Source: Flavobacterium sp. (GTDB lineage Bacteria; Bacteroidota; Bacteroidia; Flavobacteriales; Flavobacteriaceae). Taken from it: 36,355 bases of DNA. Where the stretch lies: the NCBI RefSeq assembly GCF_029945805.1, contig NZ_JAQSDH010000025.1, positions 1-36,355 on the forward strand, in the 5' to 3' direction. The notes beneath the pieces are model-generated. The model did no database searches. It was not told the DNA's origin and saw only the letters and a list, made by a program, of their open reading frames with translations. Made by a program: the position numbers and the translations under genes. Position 1 is the stretch's first letter, and the number at the start of each line of letters is the position of its first letter. This document shows, piece by piece, positions 24,705 to 33,826 of the stretch.

Positions 24705-27700
24705 CTATTTTTTTACTATTTTTTCAACTTTGCTTCCTTTGTCAGTTTTGATTTTGATAAAGTAAATGCCATTTGATTTGCCCGTAATATCAAGTCTGAA
24801 AGATGTTGCTTCTTCAAAATGAGTTTCTAAAAGTCTTCCCTGAATATCGTACAGTTCAATAGTTTGGATTGTGAAATTGCTATCAATATTTATGATTGAA
24901 TTGGTTGGGTTTGGATAAATGGTCACCGAGTTGTCTTGCTCAAAAATAGGATTGCTTAATGCTGCAAAAGTAGTTTCGGCATCATTTGTTATTACTGGGA
25001 AATTATAGTCGAAATAAATTCCTGCATTTTGTAAAACCCTATCATTGTTTCCTAAATTATCATTGGTTCTTATCTTAAATAATACATCTCCGTGACCTCC
25101 AACTGGTGGTGTTCCTGTTGCTGCCGCCAGATTGATGCCCTGAAAAACAAATTCAACAGTATTTCCTGAGATTCTGGTGTACGATGCATGAGAAGTATTC
25201 ATCACTTGCAGCGTTGAAATATCGTATTTTGTTGGATCAATTTCACTTCTGACCACAATATTTTCCGCATAGAAAGTTCCTAAGTTTTCAAAGTTGATGG
25301 CATAATGCAGGTAGTTTCCAATTTCTGTTGGCGAAACCATTTCTCCTTCTAAACATTCGATAGTGTTAGGATCGTAAGAACCAACAACTGTTTGATTAAA
25401 ATTGTACTGATTGTCTGCAGGAATTTCATCTCCTGTTACTGGAGTTATTGCAGCCGTAAAGTTAAGAATGTCTCCATTGTTTAGTGCTGGAGTTTCAGTT
25501 GGTGCATTCAAATTAAGCGTTACAATTATCCTTCTGTTTTCAAAAGGCATTAAGTTGGTATAGTTCCAAACTAGAGAGTTTGTTCCCATAGTATCAGGCG
25601 CCGGATCTGAAGAAACTAAATCAGTTCTCGCATCGTCAAAGTTTAAAGTAACACTTCCTGAATGCATTTGGTTTCCTTTATTTTTATATACAATTTTGTA
25701 TTTGGCGTTAAATCCCGGTCTTGCTGGCTCCATTGGTGCAAAAACAACTTCAATGTCTTTATGTGTTCCTATTGCAGCAATGCAAAAGTTCTGAGTTGAA
25801 ATATTGTTATTGGCATTTGCAAAAGTAAAATCTGCAGAAGCTGGTGAAAAGTCAAACCAAGCCTGATTTTCAACATTTGGTGCTATTGTGTAAGTGCCAG
25901 CATCAGTGTAATAATTATAAGTACCGTTGATATTGGTTACTGTTGCTCCGGTTGCCGCGCCATCGTTTATATCAAATCTCACAAACGGATTGACTACATC
26001 CGTGACATCACAGCCATTATTGTCGGCATCAAAAATCGCTATTCCGGAAATGGTGTTATGATTTCCGCCCGGAGTGAAAGAACAGTATGAATTGCTAACA
26101 GTAGCGTTCATTCCAAAATCATTAAGTTGTGTTTGGATTGTTTGGAGCTGGCTTACATCTGCACAGATGTATTGTAGATTAGGGTTATTGCTAAAATCTA
26201 CACCTTGTTCATCCTTTCCATTTTTCAAGAATAAATTGGTCAGTTGGTTGCTACCACAAGTTAAATTTAGGAGATTGGGTGAGTTATTAACGTCTACTGT
26301 TGTAAGTAGATTATTATTACAACCTAAATATTGTAAGTTGTGTAATGTAGAAACATCTAAAGTCGTAAGTTGATTATAGCTACAAGATAAATTAGTCAGT
26401 TTGTTTAAAGCAGTTACATCCAAAACTGTTGATTGTGTATTGTCGCATTGAAGCATTTCTAGATTGATTAGAAAACTAACATCCAAATTTGGGATCACAT
26501 TTTCTGAGTAACTTAATTGTTTTACAGTTGTTAAACCATTCAAATCTAATGATGTTAATAGGTTTTGATACACATCTAAATATTCAAGAACAGTTAAGTT
26601 GCTGACGTTAATAGTTGTAAGTTGATTAGTGCTTATATCTAAAAATTTAAGGTTATTTAAACTGCTTACATCAATACTTATAAGCTGATTATTAGCACTA
26701 CTTAATGTCTCAAGATTTGGTAAATTACTAACATCTAAACTTGTAATTTCATTATTGTCACAATACAAGGATTTTAAATTGGTTGACAAGCCACTCACGT
26801 TGGAGAGTGAAATTTGATTGTATGAAAAATTCAAAGTTTCAAGAGATGATAACCCGCTTAAATTTAATGTCGTAAGTTGATTAATAGCACAACTTAAATC
26901 TTTAAGATTGGTTAGATTAAGCACATTCAAAGTAGTCAGTTGATTATTGTCACAATTTAAGGAGGTAAGATTTGGTAAATTAACCAAATTCAAATTGGCC
27001 AATTGGTTGTAATTATAATCCAATGTTTTAAGATTGACTAAACCTGTCAGGTCTAAACTTGTAATATGGTTATAAGAGCAATATAAATCAGTAAGATTAA
27101 CAAGGTTGCTTATATTCAAAGTGGTAAGGTTTTGGTTGGAACAATTCAATCTTTTTAGGTTTGGTAAGCCATTTACATCTAAAGAAGTAAGCTGTCCAAA
27201 ACCATTGCCTAAACCAACGCAGTATAACACCTCTAGGTTTGTCAAACCCGTAACGTTTATATTTGTAAGTAGGCTATAGTCGCAATATAGTTCTTTCAAG
27301 TTGGTCGATCCGCTAACGTTTAAAGTATTTAAAAGACCAATAATCTGACTTGTGACGCCATCGGCATAACCGCCCGCACATCTCAATATTGTCAAATTAG
27401 GCATATTGGAAACATCCAAATTTTCAATAGGGTTGGTGTCGCAAATTAGTTTTTGCAGATTCGGCAGGTTGCTTACATTTAAACTTGTAAGTTGGTTTCT
27501 GGAGCAAGTCAATTCTGTTATATTGGTTAGCCCATTTAAATTTAAAGCCGTTATGACATTATTGCTACAATTCAATTTTTTCAAATTAGGCAAACCGCTT
27601 AAAGTCAAGCTGGTCAGATGGCCTATAGGATTACCATTCATGGAAACTGTGCCAACCACGTTAAAGTCTTCCAAGAGAGGTAAATTTGTCAGGCTTACTG

Positions 27701-28574
27701 TTGTCAGGTCATTATTGCCATTACAATCTAAAGTCACTAGGTTAGAAAGTCCGTTAAGTGTGAAACTAGTATAATTATTACCAGAACAAAGAAGCGTATT
27801 AAGATTGGTAAGTCCAACAACATTCATAGATGTGAGGTTATTGTAGGAACAATTTAGTATGGTAAGATTTGGTAGTCCGTCCAAGTTAATCAACTGGTTG
27901 CGAGAACAATCTAATTCGGAAAGACTTGTTAGTCCAGTCAAATTTAAATTGGTAAGTAAATTTTCAGAGCAATTTAATTTGGCAATGCTTGTTGGTATTC
28001 CATTTAAGTTAGTCAACTGATTTCCTGAGCATTTCAATTCGGTTAAATTAGTCAATCCATTTATGTTTAAGGTAGAAAGTCCACCATATATACAAGTCAG
28101 TTTAGTAAGACTAGTAAGGCTGCTTACATTTAATGAGGTAAGATTGAATGATCCGATACAATTTAACTCAGTCAGGTTGGTCAAATTATTTATACTCAAT
28201 GATGACATTAAAACCATATTAAAACAAGACAATGATCTAAGACTTGTCATCGCATTTAAATCTAAAGAAGTAATACCGCAATTGCTTAAGCTCAGAGTTT
28301 GAAGATTACTAAAACTACTAAGTCCAGTAATATCTGTAATAGCAAAATGTGAAACTGCCAAGAGTTTTACTGCTTGAGCTTCACTAACCTGGATTTCACC
28401 ATCATTATTGGCATCAATTGCAATCCATTGGTCGCTAAAGTTTTTTGCTATTTGTACCGTACTCGCATTTGCAGACAATAAACTTGCTTTAAAATTTGAA
28501 TCAGGTATAGTTACAATCTGTGCATTTGCTATTCCTACGAAGAGCAATAACAGAAGTAATAGTTTAGTTTTCAT
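24705..28574 (-). CDS. Large secreted leucine-rich-repeat protein with T9SS type A sorting domain
   Basis: I use the ATG at 28574 because the signal peptide (MKTKLLLLLLLFVGIANAQ) then lies at the N-terminus; longer in-frame starts (28625, or TTG at 28670) would put up to 32 odd residues before it. The 1289-residue product next has a calcium-loop-like stretch (AIDANNDGEIQVSEAQ), then about 35 leucine-rich repeats of 21-23 residues (pattern L-x-C-S-x-N-x-L-T-x-L-x-V-x-x-L-x-N-L). After these come a linker with DADNNGCD, a region like the DUF11/DUF7619-type domains common in T9SS cargo (YKNKGNQMHSGSVTLNF), and a C-terminal sorting domain (YPNPTNSIINI...GIYFIKIKT). The predicted location is the cell surface. 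Possible adhesin; ligand unknown. Confidence 0.9.
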   Translation of the reverse strand: MKTKLLLLLLLFVGIANAQIVTIPDSNFKASLLSANASTVQIAKNFSDQWIAIDANNDGEIQVSEAQAVKLLAVSHFAITDITGLSSFSNLQTLSLSNCGITSLDLNAMTSLRSLSCFNMVLMSSLSINNLTNLTELNCIGSFNLTSLNVSSLTSLTKLTCIYGGLSTLNINGLTNLTELKCSGNQLTNLNGIPTSIAKLNCSENLLTNLNLTGLTSLSELDCSRNQLINLDGLPNLTILNCSYNNLTSMNVVGLTNLNTLLCSGNNYTSFTLNGLSNLVTLDCNGNNDLTTVSLTNLPLLEDFNVVGTVSMNGNPIGHLTSLTLSGLPNLKKLNCSNNVITALNLNGLTNITELTCSRNQLTSLNVSNLPNLQKLICDTNPIENLDVSNMPNLTILRCAGGYADGVTSQIIGLLNTLNVSGSTNLKELYCDYSLLTNINVTGLTNLEVLYCVGLGNGFGQLTSLDVNGLPNLKRLNCSNQNLTTLNISNLVNLTDLYCSYNHITSLDLTGLVNLKTLDYNYNQLANLNLVNLPNLTSLNCDNNQLTTLNVLNLTNLKDLSCAINQLTTLNLSGLSSLETLNFSYNQISLSNVSGLSTNLKSLYCDNNEITSLDVSNLPNLETLSSANNQLISIDVSSLNNLKFLDISTNQLTTINVSNLTVLEYLDVYQNLLTSLDLNGLTTVKQLSYSENVIPNLDVSFLINLEMLQCDNTQSTVLDVTALNKLTNLSCSYNQLTTLDVSTLHNLQYLGCNNNLLTTVDVNNSPNLLNLTCGSNQLTNLFLKNGKDEQGVDFSNNPNLQYICADVSQLQTIQTQLNDFGMNATVSNSYCSFTPGGNHNTISGIAIFDADNNGCDVTDVVNPFVRFDINDGAATGATVTNINGTYNYYTDAGTYTIAPNVENQAWFDFSPASADFTFANANNNISTQNFCIAAIGTHKDIEVVFAPMEPARPGFNAKYKIVYKNKGNQMHSGSVTLNFDDARTDLVSSDPAPDTMGTNSLVWNYTNLMPFENRRIIVTLNLNAPTETPALNNGDILNFTAAITPVTGDEIPADNQYNFNQTVVGSYDPNTIECLEGEMVSPTEIGNYLHYAINFENLGTFYAENIVVRSEIDPTKYDISTLQVMNTSHASYTRISGNTVEFVFQGINLAAATGTPPVGGHGDVLFKIRTNDNLGNNDRVLQNAGIYFDYNFPVITNDAETTFAALSNPIFEQDNSVTIYPNPTNSIINIDSNFTIQTIELYDIQGRLLETHFEEATSFRLDITGKSNGIYFIKIKTDKGSKVEKIVKK

Positions 28575-28690
28575 AGTTTTCAATTTTGAGGTTGAATTAT
28601 CTGGATGTAAATTAGTAGTTTTCATAGTAATATTTTTATTAATTTGATATCTGTTATCTTTTATCTGCAATCAAAGACTTTAATCAACAA

Positions 28691-29452
28691 TTACAATGCT
28701 TTAATTAGTTCCTGCAATTTTTCTCTTTTGCTTTGTGCAAGCGGTATATTTGCATTATCGGACATAATCACATAACCGCCATCCGATTTGATATACGATT
28801 TGAGATAAGAAAGATTAATCAGATGGGATTGATGTATACGTTCAAATCCGTGCTCGGTTAACATTTCTTCAAATTCTTTTAGTGTTCTCGAAATCAATAA
28901 CGGCTTATGATTTTTGATAAAAAACTCGGTGTAATTTACTTTGGCTTCACAACGGATAATATCCGAAACATCAAAAAGATGAATCCCATCGCTGGTTGAC
29001 AATGCGATTCGTTTAAAATTATCAACTTTTTTGCGGATGTTTTCCAGCAATAAATCAATATGTTCAAATGAACTGTTTTTACCAACAACAGCTTTAATCT
29101 TAGCAATCGTATGCTGCAGTTCTTCAGGGTCGACAGGCTTTAGGATGAAATCTAGCGCACTAAATTTAAAAGCTTTCACTGCGTATTGTTCGTGTGCCGT
29201 AATAAAAACAATATGCGCATTGGTTTTGCCTTTCGTGTTTGCTAATTTTTCCAAAATGTCAAATCCGGTTCCGTCTGATAAATGAATATCCAAAAACAAC
29301 ACTTGTGGCTGCAGTTTCTCCAGTAGGGCAACTCCAGTTTTTACGCTTTCGGCTTCGCCAATAATATTAATTTCATTAGTGTAGCGTTCTAAAAGTGCTT
29401 TTAAACCTGTTCTTAAATGCTTGTCATCGTCTATTAATACTGCTGTTATCAT
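28691..29452 (-). CDS. LytTR-family response regulator
   Basis: The 253-residue regulator has a receiver domain (1-120) with the acidic cluster D8-D10, phosphorylation site D55 (FLDIHLSDG), T85 and K105 (LKPVDPEE). A LytTR DNA-binding domain (about 150-253) follows, with RCEAKVNYTEFF, SRTLKEFEEML and RIHQSHLINLSYL. LytTR regulators bind direct repeats in promoters and often control surface proteins, exopolysaccharide or lysis genes. It is coupled in order with the histidine kinase at 29533-31467, and lies just before the LRR gene, which it may control; this link is inference. Confidence 0.92.
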   Translation of the reverse strand: MITAVLIDDDKHLRTGLKALLERYTNEINIIGEAESVKTGVALLEKLQPQVLFLDIHLSDGTGFDILEKLANTKGKTNAHIVFITAHEQYAVKAFKFSALDFILKPVDPEELQHTIAKIKAVVGKNSSFEHIDLLLENIRKKVDNFKRIALSTSDGIHLFDVSDIIRCEAKVNYTEFFIKNHKPLLISRTLKEFEEMLTEHGFERIHQSHLINLSYLKSYIKSDGGYVIMSDNANIPLAQSKREKLQELIKAL

Positions 29453-29455
29453 ATT

Positions 29456-29538
29456 TTAGTGATTAGTGATTAGTGATTAGTGACTGGTAATTAGTTTGAG
29501 CTTTTGGCTATTCACTAATTACTAATTACTAGTTACTG
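29456..29538. repeat. Inverted array of 7-bp repeats between kinase and regulator genes
   Basis: Four copies of TTAGTGA stand at 29456-29483. A related but inverted array (TCACTAA, TTACTAA, TTACTAG, TTACTG) lies at 29512-29538, overlapping the kinase stop codon. The two arms can pair imperfectly over about 25 bp, so the transcript between the two genes could form a long hairpin. Confidence 0.7.
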
Positions 29539-31467
29539 TATATATTGTTTTGGCAATCGCAACGTAACTCTCGTTCCTGTTACAATATTGTTTTCTTCCA
29601 ATTCTTTTATCTCAATTTGTGCTGATTTTGAAATGGTGGCTTCCATAATTTCCAATCGCTTTTTGGTAATTTCCAAAGCCATTGATTTGTGCGCTTTCAT
29701 TGAATTTTCTTTAATGGATGCCGATTTTGTAATTCCGATTCCGTTATCCCAGATGGTACAAACCAATTGGTCATTCTGAACATCAAAATCAACAATGATG
29801 GTTCCGCTTCCTTCTTTTGGAACTAAACCATGTAGAATCGCATTTTCTACAAATGGCTGTATTAAAAGTGGCGGCAATCCCATATTAAATTCTACCCTTT
29901 CGCTCGATTGTATTTTGAAGTCAAACTTGTCATGAAAACGCAGTTGCTCTAGTTCCAGGTAGTTTTGTAGACTTTCAATTTCTTTATCAATCGGGATCAG
30001 AGCATCTTTAGAATATTCTAGTGTCAGACGCATTAGTTTTGAAAATTTTGATAAATATTTCAGGGCAGAATCGGTTCCGTTTTGCACGATGAAACTCGAA
30101 ATTGAACCTAAGCAATTAAATACAAAATGCGGATTCATCTGAAGGTGCAAAGCTTTCTGCTCGTATTCGGCAACTTCTTTCTGAAGCGTCAAACGTCTTT
30201 TTACCTGATGGCGGTTGATTAAAACGAAAATCAAACCAATCAGTAAAAGCGAACCAATAATTGAAAAGATAAGCAGTAAATGTTCCCGTTTGTTTTTCTC
30301 CAAAAACAAGGCTTCTTTTTTCTGAAACTCAAAATCCATTTCAGCACGATCAAATTTTCTTGTGCTTTCCATAGTATTCAGACTGTCGCGGGCAATGATG
30401 TAGTTTTTGAAATGTTCTAAAGAAAGTGCAGGCTGATTTTGGGCTCCATAAATATCACTCACCAATTTTTCAGAATGATAGATTTGGTCAAGAATTTGAA
30501 GTTCGTTTGCATAAGCCAAAGATTTTGTAGCCAATGGCATTGCTTCGGTATATTTCTGCTGATTATAATACAAAGCTCCAAGGTTGTAAAGCGCTAATGA
30601 TGCGCCAAATTTATTTTGAAGGCTTTCATATAAATCAAGAGCTGTTTTATAATGAATTTCTGCTTTTTCTCTAGCTTTCATTTTTATGTAATAATCGCCA
30701 AAATAGTTATAGAGCAAAGCCAATCCACGAGTGTTTTGGGTAGTTTTGAATAACTTTTCAGCCTTAATATAATAAGAATAGGCTTGGGATAAATTATTGT
30801 CTTCAAAATAAATTACGCCAATATTAGTCATAGTTACCGGCAAGGTTTGTTCGCCAATTTCTTCCTGAATTTTTAGAGCTTTTTTGAAGTATTCTATCGC
30901 TTTTTTATTATTTCGTCTCGATTTGTAAACGATGCCAATATTGTTGTAAGCTTTTGAGATGCTGCTCTTTTGATCAATTTTGATATAAAGAGACAAAGCC
31001 TTTTCATAATTTTCGATTGCTTCGTAATAATTGCCTTCCTGTGAAAAAATAACACCTAAACTAGCATAACTTCTGGCAAGACCATTTTTGTAACTTTTAT
31101 TATTAGAATCATCATCAACCAATTTCTGAAAGATTATTTGCGCTCTTTTAAAACTCTTTTTGCCTTCATTATAATTTCCTAAAATGATGTTAATATTTCC
31201 GTGATTGATTGCTGCAGTTGCCAAACCAGTGTGATATTTAATTTTCTGAGACAGTTTTTCAGCTTTCGTTGCATAATAAAAAGCTGAATCTGTATTGCTT
31301 TCTTTGAATTCGAATGCTAATTTATTGTAGATGTTAACTCTTGACGTGTCGGTTTTGGTTACTTTAAAAACTCTTTTTAGGCTATCAATAGTTGTCTGTT
31401 GTGACCAGCCAAAATTGCCTGCAAAAAGCAGAAAGCTATATAAAACTATTTTAGATGTGGTTTTCAA
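29533..31467 (-). CDS. TPR-containing LytS-type sensor histidine kinase
   Basis: The 644-residue protein has a signal peptide (about 1-22), a periplasmic stretch of about eight TPR repeats (roughly 40-365), one membrane helix (397-417), a short coiled linker and a His_kinase domain of the LytS/YehU type. That domain shows LQMNPHFVFNCL with phosphoacceptor His447 and the ATPase N-box ENAILHG (541-547), with DNGIGI at 574-579. It should sense through the TPR region and phosphorylate the LytTR regulator encoded immediately downstream. The gap of 80 bp holds the inverted 7-bp array. A minus-strand TATCTTTG (31500-31493) with TTG at 31525-31523 forms a plausible promoter. Confidence 0.92.
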   Translation of the reverse strand: MKTTSKIVLYSFLLFAGNFGWSQQTTIDSLKRVFKVTKTDTSRVNIYNKLAFEFKESNTDSAFYYATKAEKLSQKIKYHTGLATAAINHGNINIILGNYNEGKKSFKRAQIIFQKLVDDDSNNKSYKNGLARSYASLGVIFSQEGNYYEAIENYEKALSLYIKIDQKSSISKAYNNIGIVYKSRRNNKKAIEYFKKALKIQEEIGEQTLPVTMTNIGVIYFEDNNLSQAYSYYIKAEKLFKTTQNTRGLALLYNYFGDYYIKMKAREKAEIHYKTALDLYESLQNKFGASLALYNLGALYYNQQKYTEAMPLATKSLAYANELQILDQIYHSEKLVSDIYGAQNQPALSLEHFKNYIIARDSLNTMESTRKFDRAEMDFEFQKKEALFLEKNKREHLLLIFSIIGSLLLIGLIFVLINRHQVKRRLTLQKEVAEYEQKALHLQMNPHFVFNCLGSISSFIVQNGTDSALKYLSKFSKLMRLTLEYSKDALIPIDKEIESLQNYLELEQLRFHDKFDFKIQSSERVEFNMGLPPLLIQPFVENAILHGLVPKEGSGTIIVDFDVQNDQLVCTIWDNGIGITKSASIKENSMKAHKSMALEITKKRLEIMEATISKSAQIEIKELEENNIVTGTRVTLRLPKQYIQ

Positions 31468-31492
31468 AACTATTTGATTTTAATTTCTGAAA

Positions 31493-31525
31493 CAAAGATA
31501 AAAGCATTGTTGAGTAATAATTCAA
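31493..31525 (-). promoter_or_regulatory. Probable promoter of the histidine kinase gene
   Basis: On the minus strand a TTG (31525-31523) and a TATCTTTG (31500-31493) are 22 bp apart, close to the Bacteroidota -33/-7 pattern, and precede the ATG at 31467 by about 25 bp. Confidence 0.5.
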
Positions 31526-31595
31526 TGAATTTTTATTCTGTGGATTTAACTTATTATTAGCTTGGTTTTGATTATTATTTCATTTTTACAGTCAA

Positions 31596-31628
31596 TTGAA
31601 ATATAAAACCACTATTTCTTTATATTTG
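31596..31628 (+). promoter_or_regulatory. Probable promoter of the alpha-amylase gene
   Basis: TTG at 31596-31598 and TATATTTG at 31621-31628 are spaced 22 bp apart, the same spacing as the divergent kinase promoter, and lie about 40 bp before the ATG at 31671. Confidence 0.5.
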
Positions 31629-31670
31629 TAGTTACGACTTACTGAACCAATTTTAAGTCGAAAGTACAAT

Positions 31671-33542
31671 ATGAAAACAAGTTTAACCGTTGCGATAGTA
31701 TTGAGTTGTATAGTAACTAATACAAGCCTTGCCCAAAAAATGACCTCTATGGATGCCAAACCAAAAGTAGTAAACAAGCCAAAAAAAGATGTAGTCTATC
31801 AAGTATTCACGCGGTTGTTTGGAAATAAAAATACAACCAATAAACCATGGGGAACCATTGAAGAAAATGGAGTAGGGAAGTTCAATGATTTTACCGATAA
31901 AGCACTGCAGGAAATCAAAAAACTGGGCGTGACTTACATATGGTATACCGGAGTTCCGCATCATGATGTAATTCGAGATTATACCAAATACGGAATATCT
32001 AATGATGATCCAGATATTGTAAAAGGCCGCGCTGGTTCGCCTTATGCGGTTAAAGATTATTATAATGTGAATCCCGATTTGGCTGTAAATCCTGCTAAAA
32101 GATTAGAGGAGTTTCAGGCTTTGATTACTCGGACACACACTAACGGATTGAAGGTTATTATTGATATTGTTCCGAATCATATTGCGCGCAATTACCACAG
32201 TTTAACCAATCCGAAAGGCGTTACCGATTTTGGTGCAGAAGATGATACTTCATTAGAATACGCGAGAGACAATAACTTCTATTATATTCCGGGCAAATCG
32301 TTTGAGGTACCAACATCCAATACTTACCGACCTTTAAATGGAGAACGAAATCCGTTAAGTGATGGCAAATTCACAGAGAATCCAGCAAAATGGACCGGAA
32401 ATGGTTCGCGTCAAGCAAAGCCCGATATTAACGATTGGTACGAAACGGTAAAAGTAAATTATGGAATAAAACCAGATGGGTCTAAAGATTTTCCTGAATT
32501 GCCTGCAGGATACGATACTAAAGATTACAAGACGCATTATGAATTCTGGAAAGGTAAAGACGTTCCGAGTTCTTGGAAGAAATTCCGTGATATTGCTTTG
32601 TATTGGACCGCGAAAGGTATTGATGGTTTCCGTTATGATATGGCTGAAATGGTTCCATATGAATTTTGGAGTTATATGAATTCGGCAATCAAAATGAAAA
32701 ATCCGGATGCGTTTTTATTGGCTGAGGTTTACAATCCGAAAGAATATAGAAATTATATCAATCTTGGAAAAATGGATTATCTGTACGACAAAGTAGAAAC
32801 GTACGATCATTTAAAAGCCATCATCCACGGAAGTGCCATGCCAGATCCGCTTTCGGATATTCAAGAAGATATGAAAGATATTGAACATCATATGTTGCAC
32901 TTTTTAGACAATCATGACGAACAACGTTTGGCAAGTCTAGAATTTGCTGGAACTCCCGAAAAAGGGAAGCCTATGATGGTGGTTTCGGCTACGATTAGTA
33001 CATCACCAACCATGATTTATTTTGGACAGGAAGTAGGTGAAGACGGAAAAGAAGATGCCGGATTCGGAAAACCATCGCGGACTTCTATTTTTGATTACAT
33101 TGGAGTTCCGCATCACCAACGTTGGATGAATGGCGGTAAGTTTGATGGTGGCGCATTGTCAAAAAGTGAAAAAGACTTACGCGATTTTTACAAACGCCTT
33201 TTGAACTTTACGATAAAGAGTAATGCTTTGATGGGAAAATATCAAGAAATCCATACCTTAAACAGAAATGAAACCAAAATGTACGATGCTGGAATCTACT
33301 CCTATGTGCGCTGGTCTGATAAAGAAAAACTGATTGTAGTAGTGAATTTCTCATGGGTAACTACTAGTCATTTTGAATTGAAAGTTCCAGAAGATGTAAT
33401 CAAAACATGGAACTTAAAAGACGGATTGTACAACGTGAAAGACCAACTTTATGGTAGCACGACGCAGTTAAAAGTTACTGACGGCAAAGGAACGATACAA
33501 CTGAGTTTGAAACCAAGCGAGAGTTTTATTTTTAAGTTGTAG
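31671..33542 (+). CDS. Secreted GH13 alpha-amylase-family glycoside hydrolase
   Basis: The 623-residue enzyme has a signal peptide (about 1-22). The GH13 signatures appear in order: DIVPNH (165-170), GFRYD (319-323) with nucleophile D323, the acid/base E352 in LLAEVYN, and NHD (414-416) with the third catalytic Asp. A beta-sandwich C-terminal domain follows (about 530-623). No lipobox or T9SS sorting domain is seen, so the enzyme is probably periplasmic. It likely hydrolyses alpha-1,4-glucans, but GH13 members vary. No SusC/SusD pair lies beside it, so it is not in a typical utilisation locus. It is divergent from the histidine kinase gene and ends in a strong terminator. Confidence 0.92.
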   Translation: MKTSLTVAIVLSCIVTNTSLAQKMTSMDAKPKVVNKPKKDVVYQVFTRLFGNKNTTNKPWGTIEENGVGKFNDFTDKALQEIKKLGVTYIWYTGVPHHDVIRDYTKYGISNDDPDIVKGRAGSPYAVKDYYNVNPDLAVNPAKRLEEFQALITRTHTNGLKVIIDIVPNHIARNYHSLTNPKGVTDFGAEDDTSLEYARDNNFYYIPGKSFEVPTSNTYRPLNGERNPLSDGKFTENPAKWTGNGSRQAKPDINDWYETVKVNYGIKPDGSKDFPELPAGYDTKDYKTHYEFWKGKDVPSSWKKFRDIALYWTAKGIDGFRYDMAEMVPYEFWSYMNSAIKMKNPDAFLLAEVYNPKEYRNYINLGKMDYLYDKVETYDHLKAIIHGSAMPDPLSDIQEDMKDIEHHMLHFLDNHDEQRLASLEFAGTPEKGKPMMVVSATISTSPTMIYFGQEVGEDGKEDAGFGKPSRTSIFDYIGVPHHQRWMNGGKFDGGALSKSEKDLRDFYKRLLNFTIKSNALMGKYQEIHTLNRNETKMYDAGIYSYVRWSDKEKLIVVVNFSWVTTSHFELKVPEDVIKTWNLKDGLYNVKDQLYGSTTQLKVTDGKGTIQLSLKPSESFIFKL

Positions 33543-33559
33543 CAATAGTATAAAAAGTA

Positions 33560-33582
33560 AAGTCCCGATTTTATCGGGACTT
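33560..33582 (+). terminator. Intrinsic terminator after the alpha-amylase gene
   Basis: AAGTCCCGAT (33560-33569) pairs with ATCGGGACTT (33573-33582) around a 3-nt loop, followed by a T run. It lies about 18 bp after the stop codon. Confidence 0.92.
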
Positions 33583-33600
33583 TTTTTATTTTAGATTGAG

Positions 33601-33660
33601 CGGAATTGCATTCCATGATAATTTCTTGTTTTTAGTGTCACGGATTGCAAATCCGCGACA
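33601..33660. repeat. REP-like pair of hairpins
   Basis: Two short hairpins stand 22 bp apart. The first is GGAAT-TGC-ATTCC at 33602-33614. The second is GTCACGGATT and AATCCGCGAC around a 3-base loop GCA at 33637-33659, with one mismatch. The core CGGATT-GCA-AATCCG is of the type I associate with REP-like elements and their Y1 (RAYT) transposases in Bacteroidota; that is from memory and unverified. No transposase is nearby, so this would be a non-autonomous copy. Confidence 0.6.
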
Positions 33661-33774
33661 TCGGGGGTAATTTTTCCTCGTATGGTAGATTTCTCCTCGG
33701 TTTAGTTTAGTTATATATAAAGCTTTATAACGCAAATAATTGAAAATCAGCTGTGTTTTTTTACATTCGACCTG

Positions 33775-33790
33775 TGGCATGCTCTTTGCC
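33775..33790 (+). promoter_or_regulatory. Sigma-54-type promoter before the Cys-rich microprotein
   Basis: TGGCAT-GCTCT-TTGCC fits the RpoN pattern TGGCAC-N5-TTGCA. The invariant GG (33776-33777) and GC (33788-33789) are separated by exactly 10 bp. Transcription would start near 33800, about 27 bp before the GTG at 33827. An enhancer-binding protein would be required. No upstream activator site is recognised with confidence. Confidence 0.65.
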
Positions 33791-33826
33791 TTTGGTGAGT
33801 AAAATAGTAAAAAAGCAAAGTGAATC

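Noticed and set aside
26074..28302. Several plus-strand ORFs opposite the LRR gene
   Set aside because: They follow the repeat periodicity of the LRR gene in antisense and have no signals of their own.
31671..33542. Starch-utilisation locus with SusC/SusD
   Set aside because: No TonB-dependent receptor or SusD-like gene lies in the window beside the amylase.
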